A stretch of DNA of 64,000 bases from Paguma larvata (GCA_030068075.1 CM057825.1:82661123-82725122); one strand, 5' to 3'; counted from the first letter of the stretch, positions 11,090-22,699 are shown. Numbers and translations: made by a program. The notes: a model not told the origin generated them from the letters alone.

Positions 11090-11459
11090 GGTGGCATTCT
11101 TGCTGCCCCTTGCAATGTCTCTGTCAATTTAGGTTGAAAGCCCTGCTGGTGGGTGTAGCTGTCCATATCCTAGCCTACCCACCTTCAAGTTCTGTTTCTT
11201 CGTCCTATGATTGCTTCTACCTGACATGAAGGGAACAGTGTTTCCTCCTTCAGGAAAAAGTCTCTCTTTTATTGTCATGCTTTACCTCACCATCTCCACT
11301 GAATATCAGTCCACACCATAGGATCCTAAAACATCTGCCTTTGAATTTCATTTAGCTTTCCTCCAAGAAAAACGACTTCTTCCAATCTTCTCCCAATAAA
11401 TCTCTTGAAATTTGAATCCCTTCTTAGGGTCTATTTTCTATAGAACCCAAACTAATACA
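11090..11459 (+). mobile_element. Probable ERVL-type LTR (5-prime)
   Basis: The end of the segment, with 'cttcttccaatcttctccc', 'aataaatctcttgaa' (poly(A) signal) and 'gggtctattttctatagaac', reads like the 3-prime end of an old ERVL/MLT2-class LTR. It is directly followed by sequence that resembles the internal part of such a provirus. The left boundary is uncertain because the U3 part is decayed. Confidence 0.5.
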
Positions 11460-11844
11460 AGTGACGCTGAAAATGTTCTAAGTAAAAAAACTCTAATGGG
11501 GTCCTGCGGTGGACTCACCCACCACCTGGTTGGCCAAGAGGATACGCTTCTGAGTGTATGTGGTAACTGGTAATAGTCCAGTTGCTGAAGACTTTACCTG
11601 AGGTGACCTGGAAAAGCATCCCAGTGAGGGAAAAGCTGTTGTAGGTGTGATAATTCAAGTACTTGAAAGTTATGAGGAAACGATGCCTAAAATGATAGCA
11701 TAGTTGGCTTCTTTCTACTAAGTTCTATTGGAGGTAGGCGGAGAGATGATAAGAAACTGAGCACTGTCATCAAGCAGTTAAACGCTACGTAAAAGAGCAG
11801 ACAAAGAAGAGGCACAGCCCTAGGGAGGCTTAAATACTTTGCCA

Positions 11845-12048
11845 GGGCACCTGGTTGGTTAAGCCTCTAATGCTTGATTTTGGCTCAGGTTATGATGTCA
11901 CAATTCGTGAGTTCAAGCCCCACATCAGGCTCAGGCTCTGCACTGATAGTGCTGCTTGGGATTCTCTCCTTTTTTCTCTGCTCCTCTCCTGCTCATGCAC
12001 TCACTCTCTCTCTCTCTCTCTCTCTAAATAAATAAACAATAAAAAAAT
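11845..12048 (+). mobile_element. CAN SINE with deleted head segment
   Basis: Starts gggcacctggttggttaagc: part of the usual 'gtggctcagtcggttaa' is missing. Then 'ggctcaggttatgatgtcac', CT repeat at 12003-12025 and an A-rich tail. Target duplication aaatactttgcca and aaatatttagcca. Inserted in the ERVL relic. Confidence 0.93.
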
Positions 12049-12646
12049 AAATATTTAGCCAAAGTAGATCTGCTATGCTAAGTTTGGGTCCATGGTTGGG
12101 AACACTTGGAAACACACACACAAAAAAAATGGAATAAGTACTGCTAGATGGATACCCTCATGATGTTGGGTTTTAAGATCTCCCAGAAGACTCAGGATTT
12201 GCATAAATTTTCCATACTTCCCTACTCATAGTTAGCACTTACCACATGCTGGTAAAAGTTATAAACCTCCTCCCTGGCAAGACAGCTAGTACTCTCTTCA
12301 GGAGCTATCTCTGCCTCATCTCCTGGCTGTTGATAGAAACTGGGGGTAAGTCCCATCCTTAGAAAGTTCTAAGTCTCACAAGGGAAGGAAGAAATACACT
12401 TACACTGAAGAAGTTGTAAAAATTAGCTAGCACATTCTTACAGGAGCCAGAGGAATAACACTGGGATTCGATTTTGAGGGTGTTTTGTTAAAGAGGCTAG
12501 GATATAAAACCTGATGAGTATAACTTTGATAATTTAGGAGACTTGTCTCAGGATATGGGGTTATACATATGAGAGTTGTATCAGAATAATATACTGGTAA
12601 GGACCTTAAAGGATCGGAGAAGTTCTATGCTAGAGTAGCTTTTACA

Positions 12647-12866
12647 AAGTATTTTTTAAAATCTTTTTAAAGTTTATTTATGTATTTTGAGGGAGAAAGA
12701 GAAAGAGAGCTGGGGCGGGGCAGAGAGAGAGGGAGAGAGAGAATCCCAAGCAGGGTCCACACTACCAGCATGGAGCCAGATATGGGGCTTGAACTCACAA
12801 ACCATGAGATCATGAGCCGAGCTGAATCTGAGTCAGACACTTAACCGACTGAGCCACCCAGAAACC
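12647..12866 (-). mobile_element. CAN SINE
   Basis: Minus-strand copy with 'ccgactgagccacccag' at the right end, 'ccatgagatcatgagccgag' body and GA-rich region. Target duplication ctagagtagctttta (12630-12644) and ctagaatagctttta (12867-12881). Inserted in the ERVL relic, so younger than it. Confidence 0.96.
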
Positions 12867-14480
12867 CTAGAATAGCTTTTAGAACTCTTGAAAAAGTGAT
12901 TGCCAGGGATGAGTGAAGTAGAAATGTCTATACTCTCCTAAGAGATGGTAAAGGAAGGAGGAAAGAGTCTGGATGAAGTGCTCCAGTGGGAATAGATAAA
13001 TTACATGAGGCCAAAAACCCACCCAGAGGACTATGTTCCACAGGAAGACAGAACACTAGCCAAGGCTGACAGGAATGCGCTGGTGACAGGGCCACCAGAA
13101 TTTCATTGGTGACTCTGTTCCACAAACCAGGGCTAGAGATAGGACAGGCTGTCATAGATCTGGGCTCATTAATATTCATAGGTTTGATGAGGTGCCATAG
13201 TGAGAGAGGCCAGGTGGCTGTGATTAACTTTCAGGAGTCAAGAGACCACAACTACCATAACAGAAAATAAGGTAGGAGGTATAGCCAAGGAGTGCAAGGA
13301 GTTGTAAAGTTGCTTGATAGAGCATGGGGTTCCTAGGGCCAAAATTGTCAAGGGAGAAGCCAACATGCTTAGGCTTGCTGCCTAATATCTATAACCAAAC
13401 AATTAGAAAAATAGGAGACCGAGGGGTGTGAGGGTGATCGTCCCAATAAAAAGTCTTGGGACCTACATCAGTTTTCAGATCCAGAATCCTCTAACCCAAA
13501 CGGTAGTCTTAGAACCCCTACTGCAATGAATACAGTGATGATAACCCCCCCAGTTCTTTCCCAAAGGGTCCTAAAGTTGTTTATTCAGATGACTGTACAC
13601 TAGGGAAAGGGAATGAATACCACACATTAGGAGAACTTTTAGACACAGTGTCTGAGTTGACATTAGTACCTAGAGAAACGAATGTCACCATGGCCCTCCC
13701 TGTTTGAATGGAGGCTTATAGGGTCGAAGTAACAAATGGAGTCCCGGCTAAAGTTCAGCTCACAGTGGAACCCCGTGGTCTTTTCCCCATTAAATTAGAA
13801 TAGGTATACTTGGCAATTCAAAAAGAAAAAAAAAAAAAAGTCTCTTATTGAATTCTTTCCTGCGGGAAAGACCACGTGGAAACCTCTGGAATTGCCTCCC
13901 ATTTCTGATCAAGATAGTAATTCAAAACCAGTATTTCATCCCCAGTGTAGGGAAGTGGGGGCTGGCAGAGATTATAACCAAATAAAGACTGAAAAGATGC
14001 AGGAGTGATATGGTGCTATCACACTCTCAGTTAATTTTCTATTCTGACCCCTGTAGAAACTGGAGAATAACTACAAATGACATCAGGCTCAACCAGATAG
14101 GAATCCTTCACATCTACTGAGATGGAATGCGGTATCATTACTAAAGCAGATTAATAAAATCTAGGGTTCCCGATGTGGGACCTTTTATCTGGGAAATGTA
14201 TTCTTTTCAATCTCAATCAAAAAGGAGGATCAGAAACCATTGACATTCATATGACAAAAATGTTCACTTACAGTTTTACCTCAGGGATACATTGCTTCTT
14301 TTACTTCTCTCTTAATATACTCTGATGAGAGTTAGACATCCTGCTTATCCCTTCAAATATCACACTGATCCTTTGCTTTAATGGCATCACGCCGATTACA
14401 CAAAGCAATGGCCGCGTGCCATAAGAAATAATACAGAAAGATCCCAGGTAACCTTAACCAAGTACCCCCAAAGATAACAT

Positions 14481-16294
14481 CTTGCAAAACTGTACACTAC
14501 CACAACCAGGATCAGCCCACTGGTTCAATCAGTATACATTGTCTTTCAATGCCAATTGTTCCAAAGCTAAAGATGAATAAAGGAAATGATGATTATTGCC
14601 AATTGTTCTGTAATTTTTACTGAAACCAATTTTGTTACAGAGAGGAGGGACTGGTATCCATCTGGGTATCGGAAATGCTACATATGCAATGTTCTAGCCT
14701 TTTAGACAGTTATAGAAACCTAGAAAGTAGGACATTATGCTAGTTAGTAAATCAAAACACATATTCACCACTTTTCTCTTTTCCAATTGAGTCGACAATT
14801 ATTAATTTCTCTTGAAAAATAGTTACTTGATGTTCATTCTCTCTTGAGTGCTTTCCCCTGGCTTTTTGCTCGGTAGTGAATATTCCATGCCTGACCCATA
14901 CAATTCTATATTGGCAACGGAGACACCGGATTCTTCCTCTGATTCTTCATGCATGTCTCCTTCACTCTATTTCTCTTTTGCCTTGAACAAGAAAGTGAAA
15001 CCAATCAGTTCTTTAAATAAAACTTAAAGACAACTTGTGTCTTATGTACATCTAAGGAATCATATGAAGATTCAATTAATCTGATTCTTAACAATCTGAA
15101 AACAGATGGTCACTAAATAAAAACAGGATCTTGCTATATTGTCAATCACATCAATAGAACTGGAAGTTGTTGATTTGCTTCCCACTTTAAAAAACCAGAA
15201 TACAAATTAAAATGCAAATGAAATGACAAATGCAAGCCCATTTGTAAATTAAAATACTACCCATAGGAAAATAGAAGTAAGACAATGATCCTATCACGGG
15301 GGAGGTAAGATATCAGCAGGTGCTTACTTCTGCTTCTTTCAGGTCCTCAATTGCATGATCAAGGTGATGGGACTTGAGCTCCTCAGTTGAAAGCCATCAC
15401 ATATTTTTAAAAATGTTTCTCAGAAGAAATACAGCATAATAACCAGGACTATCATCTTGCACATTGGGTGAGCTATATGCAAATTAGTCAACAATTATGG
15501 TTGACTAAGAATTATATTTAACAATTGAATGTCATTTCATACATGAATTATCATAAGGCAATTGAAAAGTGGTATCATAAGGCAATTGAAAAGTAGTATT
15601 TAAGGAAGTTATCTTTAGAGAGGTCAATTATAAAGATGTAAATCTGAATACAAAGTGAAATACTTTGTGGATAGAAAGAGGGTCAAAATCCTTTATATTA
15701 CAGGAAGGAGAGACCGAACTTAATAATACATCATTGATATACTTTGGGGCTACAGATGAAAAAAAAAATGATAACTTTGACAAATTTAACTATGGTCTCT
15801 GAAAGCTTAAACTTAAAAAAAAAATAAAACTTCAAAAAAGTACAGTTTGGATATTGAGTAGCATCTGATGTCTCTTAGCCAAGTGACCTACAGGTAATTT
15901 CATATTTGTAATTTTTTACCTCTTCTCTTCTATATCCACACAATTATTGTTCTCCCATCACCTATAACTTCTTATAATTCTAATCAAACCATACTTTTGA
16001 AAAGAAACAGGAACACCTGTCATTTGGAACATTTGTCTGAAACTTTCTACACTTTATTAATACAATTGGGAAATAGTATTTTATTTTTCTTCGGGATCTG
16101 TTTGATAGCCTATAACACTGGAATATTTTAATTCTAAATCTTCTATCTTAAAAGATAAAAGCTTCTTTCACAACTTTTAACCCTATGGTTAATCTATATT
16201 TAAACTGAAGTTTAATCCTGAGTATTTGCAGAAATGCCAGTTTCTAAAGAGATCTAATTGTTATCACAAATAACACAGATTTTTGTATGATTTA
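14481..16294. other. Single-copy DNA, no gene seen
   Basis: No clear repeat family. Contains a 24-bp tandem duplication (15549-15596) and A-rich tracts near 15755 and 15815. Segments at 14.85-15.05 kb have no coding signature. Confidence 0.55.
15549..15596. repeat. 24-bp tandem duplication (two copies)
   Basis: Unit beginning tatcataaggcaattg occurs at 15549-15572 and again at 15573-15596 with one difference at the second-last base (g versus a). Typical replication-slippage duplication. Confidence 0.95.
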
Positions 16295-16745
16295 GAATTT
16301 AGCCATACAAAATATAAATAACTAGGACTATACTTAACCAAGGAGATGAAAGATCTTTATGTTAAAAACTGCAAGACATTAGTGAGAGAAATTGAAGAAG
16401 CCGCAAATAAATGGAAATATATTGTACTCTCTAGTATTCGAAGAAAATTTTGTTAAAGTGTCCATACTACCTAAAGCTTTCTACAGATTCAATGCAATCC
16501 CTATCCGATGGCATTTTTCACAGAAATGGAAAAAATAATTCTAAAATTTGTATGAAACCACAGAAAATCCCAAACAGCCAAAGCACACTTGAGAGGAAAA
16601 AGAACAAAACTGAAAGCATCACACTCTGATTTAAAACCAACTAATCTTGTAGGTACAGAAAATAGATTGGTGATTCCCATAGGCAGGGGATGGGAGGTGT
16701 GAAAAGTAAAATTTTTAAAATGCAATCTAACTATATCGTTTGATC
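16295..16745 (+). mobile_element. LINE-1 ORF2 relic
   Basis: Sense-strand nucleotide order matches the part of L1 ORF2 after the reverse transcriptase: 'ttaaccaaggagatgaaaga', 'gaaattgaagaagccgcaaa', 'agattcaatgcaatccctat', 'tggcatttttcacagaaatg', then 'ttgtatgaaaccacagaaa'. Frameshifts and stops are present. The last 100 bp ('attggtgattcccataggca') resemble the L1 3-prime side, so there is an internal deletion. 5-prime truncated. Confidence 0.9.
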
Positions 16746-16747
16746 CA

Positions 16748-16790
16748 GTATGTCTGTATCTGTATCTGTACCTGTATCTGTATCTGTATC
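16748..16790. repeat. (TGTATC)n hexanucleotide repeat
   Basis: About seven units of tgtatc/tgtacc at the end of the L1 relic. Confidence 0.92.
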
Positions 16791-17609
16791 AATCCTAAAT
16801 GCAGTTTTATGTATTTATTAAAAGTTTTGAAATTCTACTTAGGGGGTTTCAAATGAGCTAACTACTGAAGGAGAATGGACAAAACTGAATCTTACAACTT
16901 TGGGCTAGGGAAGATGCATGCTTTTAAAAAAAGGAGTAGGGGAACACTGGAAACCATTTAGGATAAATTGGCGTTTCAGACAACTAGAAACTGAATGCTG
17001 AAAATGGTAGTGAATGAATAGTCAATTCTAAAATACTTTTCAAAAATTTCAATTTAAAAAAACCTCAATTTTCTGAAAGAAGTTTCAGTATCTAAATGCA
17101 TTTAATTAATTGTTATTGAAAAGAGCTCAAAATGTGTTAACAACTAGCCTATCTGTGATTCTCTATCCCTAACAATGTCTGTTCTTCTGATTTATAACAT
17201 ATTGAAACTACATAAGTTAAATAATAGCCATTGATACATCACCGTGGGTTGGCTTGTCAGATTAACTAGCCTTTATCAAGGAAAGGTCAAGACAAAAAAA
17301 GAGAACCAGGCCTGGAATCCTTTGCTATTGGGGAGTATAGACAAATACTAGGCAAGTGGGGACCTCCTAGAGATATCAAGTGAGGGGCCCTGGGGTTTAA
17401 AGGAAACCAAGAGGCCTTGGCCTGCTCAGCTCGGAATCAGGAGAGAAAAAGTTTAGTGCAAGGTAGGCGTTGAAAGACTCTGAAAATTTACCTGCTTTAT
17501 GGATGTATCCAAGGACAGAACTAGCCGTTAACATGTGAACAGGAAGTAAGGCTGCTGTGCCAGCAACGAGAATGAATGAGACATTCATCATCTTCAGAAG
17601 ACATTTTCC
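16791..17609. other. Single-copy DNA; one secreted-peptide-like frame of doubtful reality
   Basis: No repeats recognised. On the minus strand 17591-17397 a 64-codon frame opens with MMNVSFILVAGTAALLPV, a hydrophobic signal-peptide-like start, and has an 'AGgtaaat' donor-like site after codon 34. No homology comes to mind and no upstream promoter or partner exon is visible, so I do not call it a gene. Confidence 0.4.
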
Positions 17610-17620
17610 TTTTCTTTATT

Positions 17621-17660
<40 letters not shown>
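17610..17660 (-). repeat. (GA)n microsatellite, probable SINE tail remnant
   Basis: A (GA)n run of about 37 bp preceded by 'ctttatttgg'. On the minus strand this is (CT)n followed by 'ccaaataaag', the arrangement of a CAN SINE 3-prime end without body or head. Probably a truncated copy. Confidence 0.6.
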
Positions 17661-17663
<3 letters not shown>

Positions 17664-17734
17664 AGTACTAGAGTATTTTCCATAATGTTGGAACTTCTTT
17701 TGAATAGGGATTATATTCTCCTTATTATGTTTTT

Positions 17735-17900
17735 ATTTCAATATTTAGTAAACTCCCTGTATAACTTGAGTATCTTGATCTCTTTAAGCTTTGGTTAAAC
17801 AAGGATAAAAATAAATACTATGGAAACATAGGTATGACTTTAATAAAATGATGCATATGCCAGACATGTAATAAACATTTTATAAATGTTAGCTATTATA
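17735..17900 (+). repeat. MIR SINE
   Basis: Order of 'gataaaaataaatactatgg', 'ataaaatgatgcatatgcca' and 'aataaacattttataaatgttagctatta' follows the second half of MIR through its 3-prime tail. Diverged, as expected for this ancient family. Confidence 0.6.
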
Positions 17901-18110
17901 TCCACATCATTATTGTCATCATTGTAATATCCTGTGAGTACGTAATATCCTCATTCTTACCAAACAGTTACCTATTTATAGCAAGGCCTGCCTTCTGTAC
18001 TCAAATATTTCCTTTAAATATATTAGATCTCAGGAAGAAATATGGGTTTACTTTCTCGGTACTACAACAACATTAGAAAGAGGGTAACACTTTTTGTACT
18101 TTTGATGAAC

Positions 18111-18121
18111 TTATATATATA

Positions 18122-18167
<46 letters not shown>

Positions 18168-18172
18168 AAACA
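18111..18172. repeat. (TA)n microsatellite with CA end
   Basis: About 50 bp of alternating TA interrupted by one 'gc', then 'acacacatatac'. Self-complementary throughout, so cruciform-prone. Confidence 0.95.
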
Positions 18173-19039
18173 TTTAAAATATTATATATATGATATATAT
18201 CATACTCAGAATACTTTGGCACTCTATTGAGAAATGAATAATTGTGTGTCTACAAACACACAGGTAGAGACAGAGTGAACTAATTTGTAGTTTACTTCAA
18301 ATATGAGAAACTATGTAACCATTCTTTTCCTTTATTTTTATACCACTCTGTTTCAGTTATTATTCCACACCTGCTAAATGGGAGGAGGAAGAAGACACAG
18401 GAAGGAGAGCAAAGAAAATGTAATTTAGATTACAGTAAAGTTGTCAGATTGTGCTCATAATATATCTTAAAAATTTAATTTGTAAAACATACAAATTTAA
18501 ACATGCATCGCAATCTCACTGTGATTGTCATATTATATTATATAGTAATTAATAAAATACTCCAGTAACATTCATTAATTCATTTCTCATGTTTCTTAAA
18601 ATATATCAATTTTATTCTCCTTTATTTTTCTGTAAGTGTTGAACTGGCCTGGAAACAACCCCAGACAAAATGTAACTACAACTGCTCAGTAATGTCGAAG
18701 AGGTTGCCTTCCCAGTAAACAAGGGTCAAATAGTTATTAGCCTGAGACGTAAGCCACCTCTGAAGTCCCGTAGGAGATAGAGTTGTCTTTAGTATCATGA
18801 AGAGACACCAGAGAAGACAGAGTACAGAAGTGGAATGATCATGCATACAAGAGGAGTGGGAGCAAGGCCCTGGTGCAGTTGCACATTTTCTAGGTATTTA
18901 AAACGGAGTAAGTGGTTCAAGAACCCAGGGCCTTCATTTTGAAAGAATAGGTTTGGCCCAAACAATCTCTCAGATTCCATCCACATTCACTATTTCGAAT
19001 GTCCGTATCCTTACGTTAGAAGACTAGTCCCTTCACCAA
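18173..19039. other. Single-copy AT-rich DNA
   Basis: No gene or repeat recognised. 18.62-18.98 kb is less AT-rich but shows no coding evidence. Confidence 0.55.
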
Positions 19040-19200
19040 AGTATTTAAAAAGTCCATTCATGCATTCATTCATTCATGCCTCCATTCTTTCACTAAATTC
19101 TTACTGAACACCTGGTGTAGGTTGAGGTGCCAGTAAGACAAAGGAGAATGAAATATAAGCCTGGTAAAGCTTGTTACGTTCTTAAGTATGGTAAGTAGTA
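19040..19200 (-). repeat. L2/MIR-type 3-prime end, reverse orientation
   Basis: 'cattcatgcattcattcatt' followed by 'cttactgaacacctggtgta' and 'ggtgccagtaagac' is the reverse complement of the L2 tail and the sequence just before it. Confidence 0.6.
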
Positions 19201-19379
19201 GGTTACAGACAAATCTTGATAGTAGCACAGGGAAAGGATGCTTTCAAAATGTCAAAGAAAGATTTATGTAGGAAACGAAATTCAATGGTTTCACTAGTTG
19301 CACCTCAGAAAATGGAGCTGTACACGATTTCGTCCTCTTCTTCTTCCTCTTGTCTATTTTGTCCTCAATTATCCGATAA

Positions 19380-20128
19380 TTCTGCATACTTTTCTCTATT
19401 TCTCCCACCCCTATCCAACCCGCTGTCCTGTCTCATTGGACTAGGGAAATGGCCTCATAATAAGTTGACCTGCTTCTATTCTGAGCCTTCTCCAGTTTTC
19501 TGTCTGCAACTGAAGTGACAAAATAGAACCCCAACCACATCACCTTCTGGCCTTCCACAGACTATAGCTTCCCGTGGGTATTCGGAGAAGGCAAAAACAT
19601 ACTCACTAGACTCCACAAGGCCACAGGTGGTCTAGAGGCTGGGTACCACTACTCTTCATTGAAATCTTGCACTCCTTCCTACTAGTTACCTCTGCAAAAA
19701 AAAACAAAAAAAAAACCCCTCTTTGTGCTTTTGTTTGTTTCAAATATGTCAATTTCTCCTCAACTCCAAACATTTTGCCCATGTATTTTCTCTGCTTTGT
19801 ATGTTTTTCCTTGCCCTTTCCATTTTAGCCAAGTACTCTCCTTATCTTCACAACTCAGCTTAATCATCACCTCCCTTATGGACCTCTCCTCACTACTACC
19901 CCCAGTCAAGTGTGCATTGCCTTCTTTTGGAACTGTATTCACTTCTTACAACGAAATTCATCTTTGTCATGGCACACGTGAGGTTGTTCGATAAACATCT
20001 ATCTCATCGCTGCACTAAATCTCATGCTGGCAAAGCCTGTCTGTTTCTGCTCACCATTGAATCTCCATCTCCTAGCAGGTTACCTGACCCCAAATCATTA
20101 CATTGGATAAATAAATAAATTGATAGGA
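19380..20128 (+). repeat. LINE L2, 3-prime 700 bp
   Basis: Sense order typical of L2: 'gactatagcttcccgtggg', 'gactccacaaggccacagg', 'ttgccctttccattttagcc', 'cttaatcatcacctccctta', then the 'ctggcaaagcctgtctg' and 'ggataaataaataaa' tail. A short A-rich insertion lies at 19696-19717. No intact frame. Confidence 0.65.
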
Positions 20129-20180
20129 AATTAGGTGGATGAATAGATGGGTGGTTGGGTGGATGGTTGGATAGATGAAA
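20118..20180. repeat. Degenerate GGAT/GGTT tetranucleotide repeat
   Basis: Units of gatg, gatgg, ggttg in sequence directly after the L2 tail; probably expanded from that tail. Confidence 0.8.
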
Positions 20181-20458
20181 TTTGCCGAATGGAAAAGGAA
20201 AAGAAGAGACATTCAGGCACCTGAAGAACAAAGGCAGAGGGAAATAGCAGCCCATGGTCTTTGGATGGACATAGACTTCCTGGGATACAGAACTGGAAAA
20301 GATGAGGCTGTAGGAATGGGCTGGAGCCAGACTGCAAATCTGTTATTTGACAAGTTAAGAAGCTTAGATTTTTTTTTTTCATCAAATGGGCATTTGGCAG
20401 CCCAGAGAAGGCTATTAGGATAATAAACAGTATAATTATATTTGTTTTATTATTATTA

Positions 20459-20495
<37 letters not shown>

Positions 20496-20560
20496 GTGAT
20501 AATCCAAGCAGTAGTGGGGAAGACAGTACCAAATACGTGGAGACTCCTTCCAGGGAAACG
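20180..20560 (-). repeat. LINE L2, reverse orientation
   Basis: 'gaacaaaggcagagggaaat', 'gggctggagccagactgcaaa', 'aagttaagaagcttagattt', 'gggcatttggcagcccagag' and 'gataatccaagcagtag' follow the antisense of the L2 coding/3-prime region. It faces the plus-strand L2 just upstream, tail to tail. An (ATT)n tract splits it. Confidence 0.55.
20440..20496. repeat. (ATT)n microsatellite
   Basis: About 17 TTA/ATT units with one interruption, inside the reverse L2. Confidence 0.95.
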
Positions 20561-21149
20561 AGTTGTAAGGCAGGTCTGATCACGTGGGATTGGCACTCAA
20601 GCTGGAGCAGTTCTGAGAGCAGAAGCACAGAATGCGCATCCTATGAGCTCTGTCCTGGAGGCGGCCCAGGCTGCCTGACACGGCGGGTGAGTGAAGATCT
20701 TAAGGGAGGTTGCAGATCCGAGGACTGTGACGTGGCCCTGAACGATTGTACCTGTCAGGTTAACACATTCTGCGATAGTTCTTCATCCCTGCCTGATTAT
20801 TGTTAATCAGTAACATTGGAGATGCCAGCGATGAAATTAAGGATATGGAAATATTTAAAAGATGATCAATGAAAAGGAAGTTGCAAGTTATTAGTTCGTC
20901 AAAAAGATAAAGAAATGACAAAAAGTTTCCTTGCATGTAGTTAAATAGGTAAATTAAGTGTCAATAGTGATTCTAGGGTTATAGTTCACAATTACTTTTA
21001 CTTTTTAAAGATTTTAAATATTTTTTAAAAATCTAAGATTTTAGGAGCATTGCAAGTGAAACATCGAAGAAAATATGTCATTATGTACTCCGTTCATTTA
21101 CATGAAGAAGTAAAAAGTACCCTGTAAAACTGGGAAGAATGCATATAAA
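20561..21149. other. Single-copy DNA, no gene seen
   Basis: 20.57-20.80 kb is richer in CpG and holds an 89-codon frame with a strong donor-like 'cgggtgagtg' at about 20684, but no acceptor pairing or familiar peptide. The rest is AT-rich without features. Confidence 0.45.
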
Positions 21150-21770
21150 AATCATTTCTTTTTTTATGTCGCTTGTCAGATGTTTTAGGGACTTTGCCTT
21201 TTCTTGGCAGAGTGGCTTACTTCCTAGAAACAGAACGCGGCAGGCAAAGATGGAGCTACCATCTGAAAGCTGGGATGTTCTGGCTGTCCAGACAGCCAGC
21301 TGGGTAGTGTGTGTGCTTGGTTGTTGCCCTGTCCTCTGCCCCATCCATTATTCTCTGCCCCTCTGCCGTGCTTTGAGATCTAAAATGCTGACCCCTAAAG
21401 ACTGTACCCCTCCAGGCTCCCTGATTGGCTGGTTTCTATTAGAGTGCAGCCAATGGGGAACAAAGGCAGAAGATCAGGTCTTGATGCCATTCTTCTGTCT
21501 CCCGTGTAGATCTTTCTGGATGTCTCTGGTCCTACCTCCAGCTTTTATTATGTTGTAGTCTCTACTCCTCTTGCCCAGTTATCCCCAGGGATGTTAGCGG
21601 TTTGCATTCTTGCTAATCTCTGGGTCTCCCCCCCATCTTTGAGGTTGCTTTAAACTTGTCCGCATGTACATAGATTGCCCCTTTATTAAAGACTCTTTCT
21701 GGGATAAATTCTCTCTCCTTACGGCATTGAGCGTGTTCCAGAGTTAGATGGACTTGATTCTAACAGTTGC
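21150..21770 (+). mobile_element. LTR-like block, family unknown
   Basis: Has LTR-style punctuation: 'ctccctgattggctgg' and 'gtgcagccaatgg' (inverted and direct CCAAT boxes) near 21417-21455, then a late 'tttattaaagactctttctggg' poly(A)-type signal near 21681 and a pyrimidine-rich end. No flanking target duplication was found. Could instead be single-copy DNA. Confidence 0.35.
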
Positions 21771-21774
21771 TTTA

Positions 21775-21945
21775 CTCTTGTTATTTGTGGCACTGGAACA
21801 AGTTATGGATTCCAGTGTCTTGGCCTATAAAATGTACATCACGGCAAGATGGGTTTTATAGAGGTGCTCTGAAGACTAGATGAACAAAGTAACAGTGCCT
21901 TGCACAGATCTTAGCGCCTTTTAATCATTGCAGTAAATGTTAGGG
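21775..21945 (+). repeat. MIR SINE
   Basis: Order 'ggaacaagttatggattcc', 'ggcctataaaatgtacatcac', 'agaggtgctctgaagactagatg', 'aacagtgccttgcacaga', 'gtaaatgttag' tracks MIR from its middle to its 3-prime end. Confidence 0.7.
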
Positions 21946-22010
21946 GAAAAAATCAAAATCAAAATAAAGTGTATTTTTATGAATTCACCAAGGAAAACTC
22001 TTACATTCTT

Positions 22011-22226
22011 TTTTTTTATTATTTTTTTTAACGTTTATTTACTTTCGAGAGACAGAGCGTGAGCAGGGGAAAGGCAGAGAGAGAGAGGCAGACGCAGAAT
22101 CTGAAGCAGGCTCCAGGCTCTGAGCCATCAGCACAGAGCCCGACGCGGGGCTCAAACTCACAGACCGTGAGATCATGACCTGAGCTGAAGTCGGCCACTT
22201 AACTGACTGAGCCACCCAGGCACCCC
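22011..22226 (-). mobile_element. CAN SINE, well preserved
   Basis: Minus-strand copy with 'gactgagccacccaggcaccc' head at right, 'accgtgagatcatgacctgag', CpG-bearing 'cccgacgcggggctc', GA-rich region and T-rich tail. Target duplication acattctt (22003-22010 and 22228-22235). Retained CpGs suggest a young copy. Confidence 0.96.
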
Positions 22227-22235
22227 AACATTCTT

Positions 22236-22699
22236 GGGGGTTAGAAACCTATTCAGACCCTCATTCTATTCTCTGCCTCTAAATTAACATATGTCTTAAT
22301 TGGAGAAAGGAATGTTAAGGAGAGCAGTTTGAGTCTCTAGAATTCCAGACAGGGTGTAGCCACCTCCACCCACCACAGAGGACATTCAGAACGAATTATT
22401 TCCACCAGAAATTTTATAAATCAGATTTTTAATATTACATTATTGGGATATTCACAGATTTTTAAAGTATTATTTTAAATAATAGATTAAATTCCTTACT
22501 TTTACTTTCATATTAGCGTTTTATATTTGAGAGAAATACTATTCTTTCTTCTAACATCATGAGAAGGCTCATTGGGAACTCACTGATCATCTGCACCCAG
22601 CTTTTCTACAGCAAGTTGTAAACGGCGCCAAAATTAACTAACTCCTAAGTTAATAGACAATTCATCTGAAATGAAATGGAGCAATGCAACGCTAGGAGA
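22236..22699. other. Single-copy DNA
   Basis: AT-rich sequence with no recognised repeat or gene. Confidence 0.55.

Larger units (their letters stand above)
11460..14480 (+). mobile_element. Decayed ERVL-type provirus internal region
   Basis: Segments at 11.5-11.8, 12.1-12.65 and 12.87-13.8 kb resemble ERVL gag/protease-side sequence. At about 14240-14400 a degraded reverse-transcriptase core is visible in the plus frame, with the 'LPQG'-type finger region followed by stops and frameshifts. All frames are broken by multiple stops and two SINEs are nested in it. No 3-prime LTR was seen, so the right end is truncated. It is a non-functional fossil, recognised from memory of the family. Confidence 0.55.

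Noticed and set aside
17610..17660. (GA)n tracts and regularly spaced SINEs as a CRISPR-like array
   Set aside because: Spacing is irregular, both orientations occur, and target duplications show retrotransposition in a mammalian genome.
19216..19518. 100-codon plus frame with a serine run
   Set aside because: Serine run comes from a TCC/TCT tract beside an L2; no other support.
20118..20180. GGAT/GGTT repeat as an interstitial telomere sequence
   Set aside because: Units are gatg/ggatgg type, not TTAGGG, and follow an L2 tail.
20537..20806. Cysteine-rich 89-codon frame with a good splice donor at about 20684
   Set aside because: Attractive cysteine content, but no homology recognised, no acceptor or partner exon, and part of it overlaps the reverse L2.
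21139..21558. 139-codon plus-strand open frame
   Set aside because: Falls in the LTR-like block; no motif, no splice or start context, and a competing minus-strand frame overlaps it.
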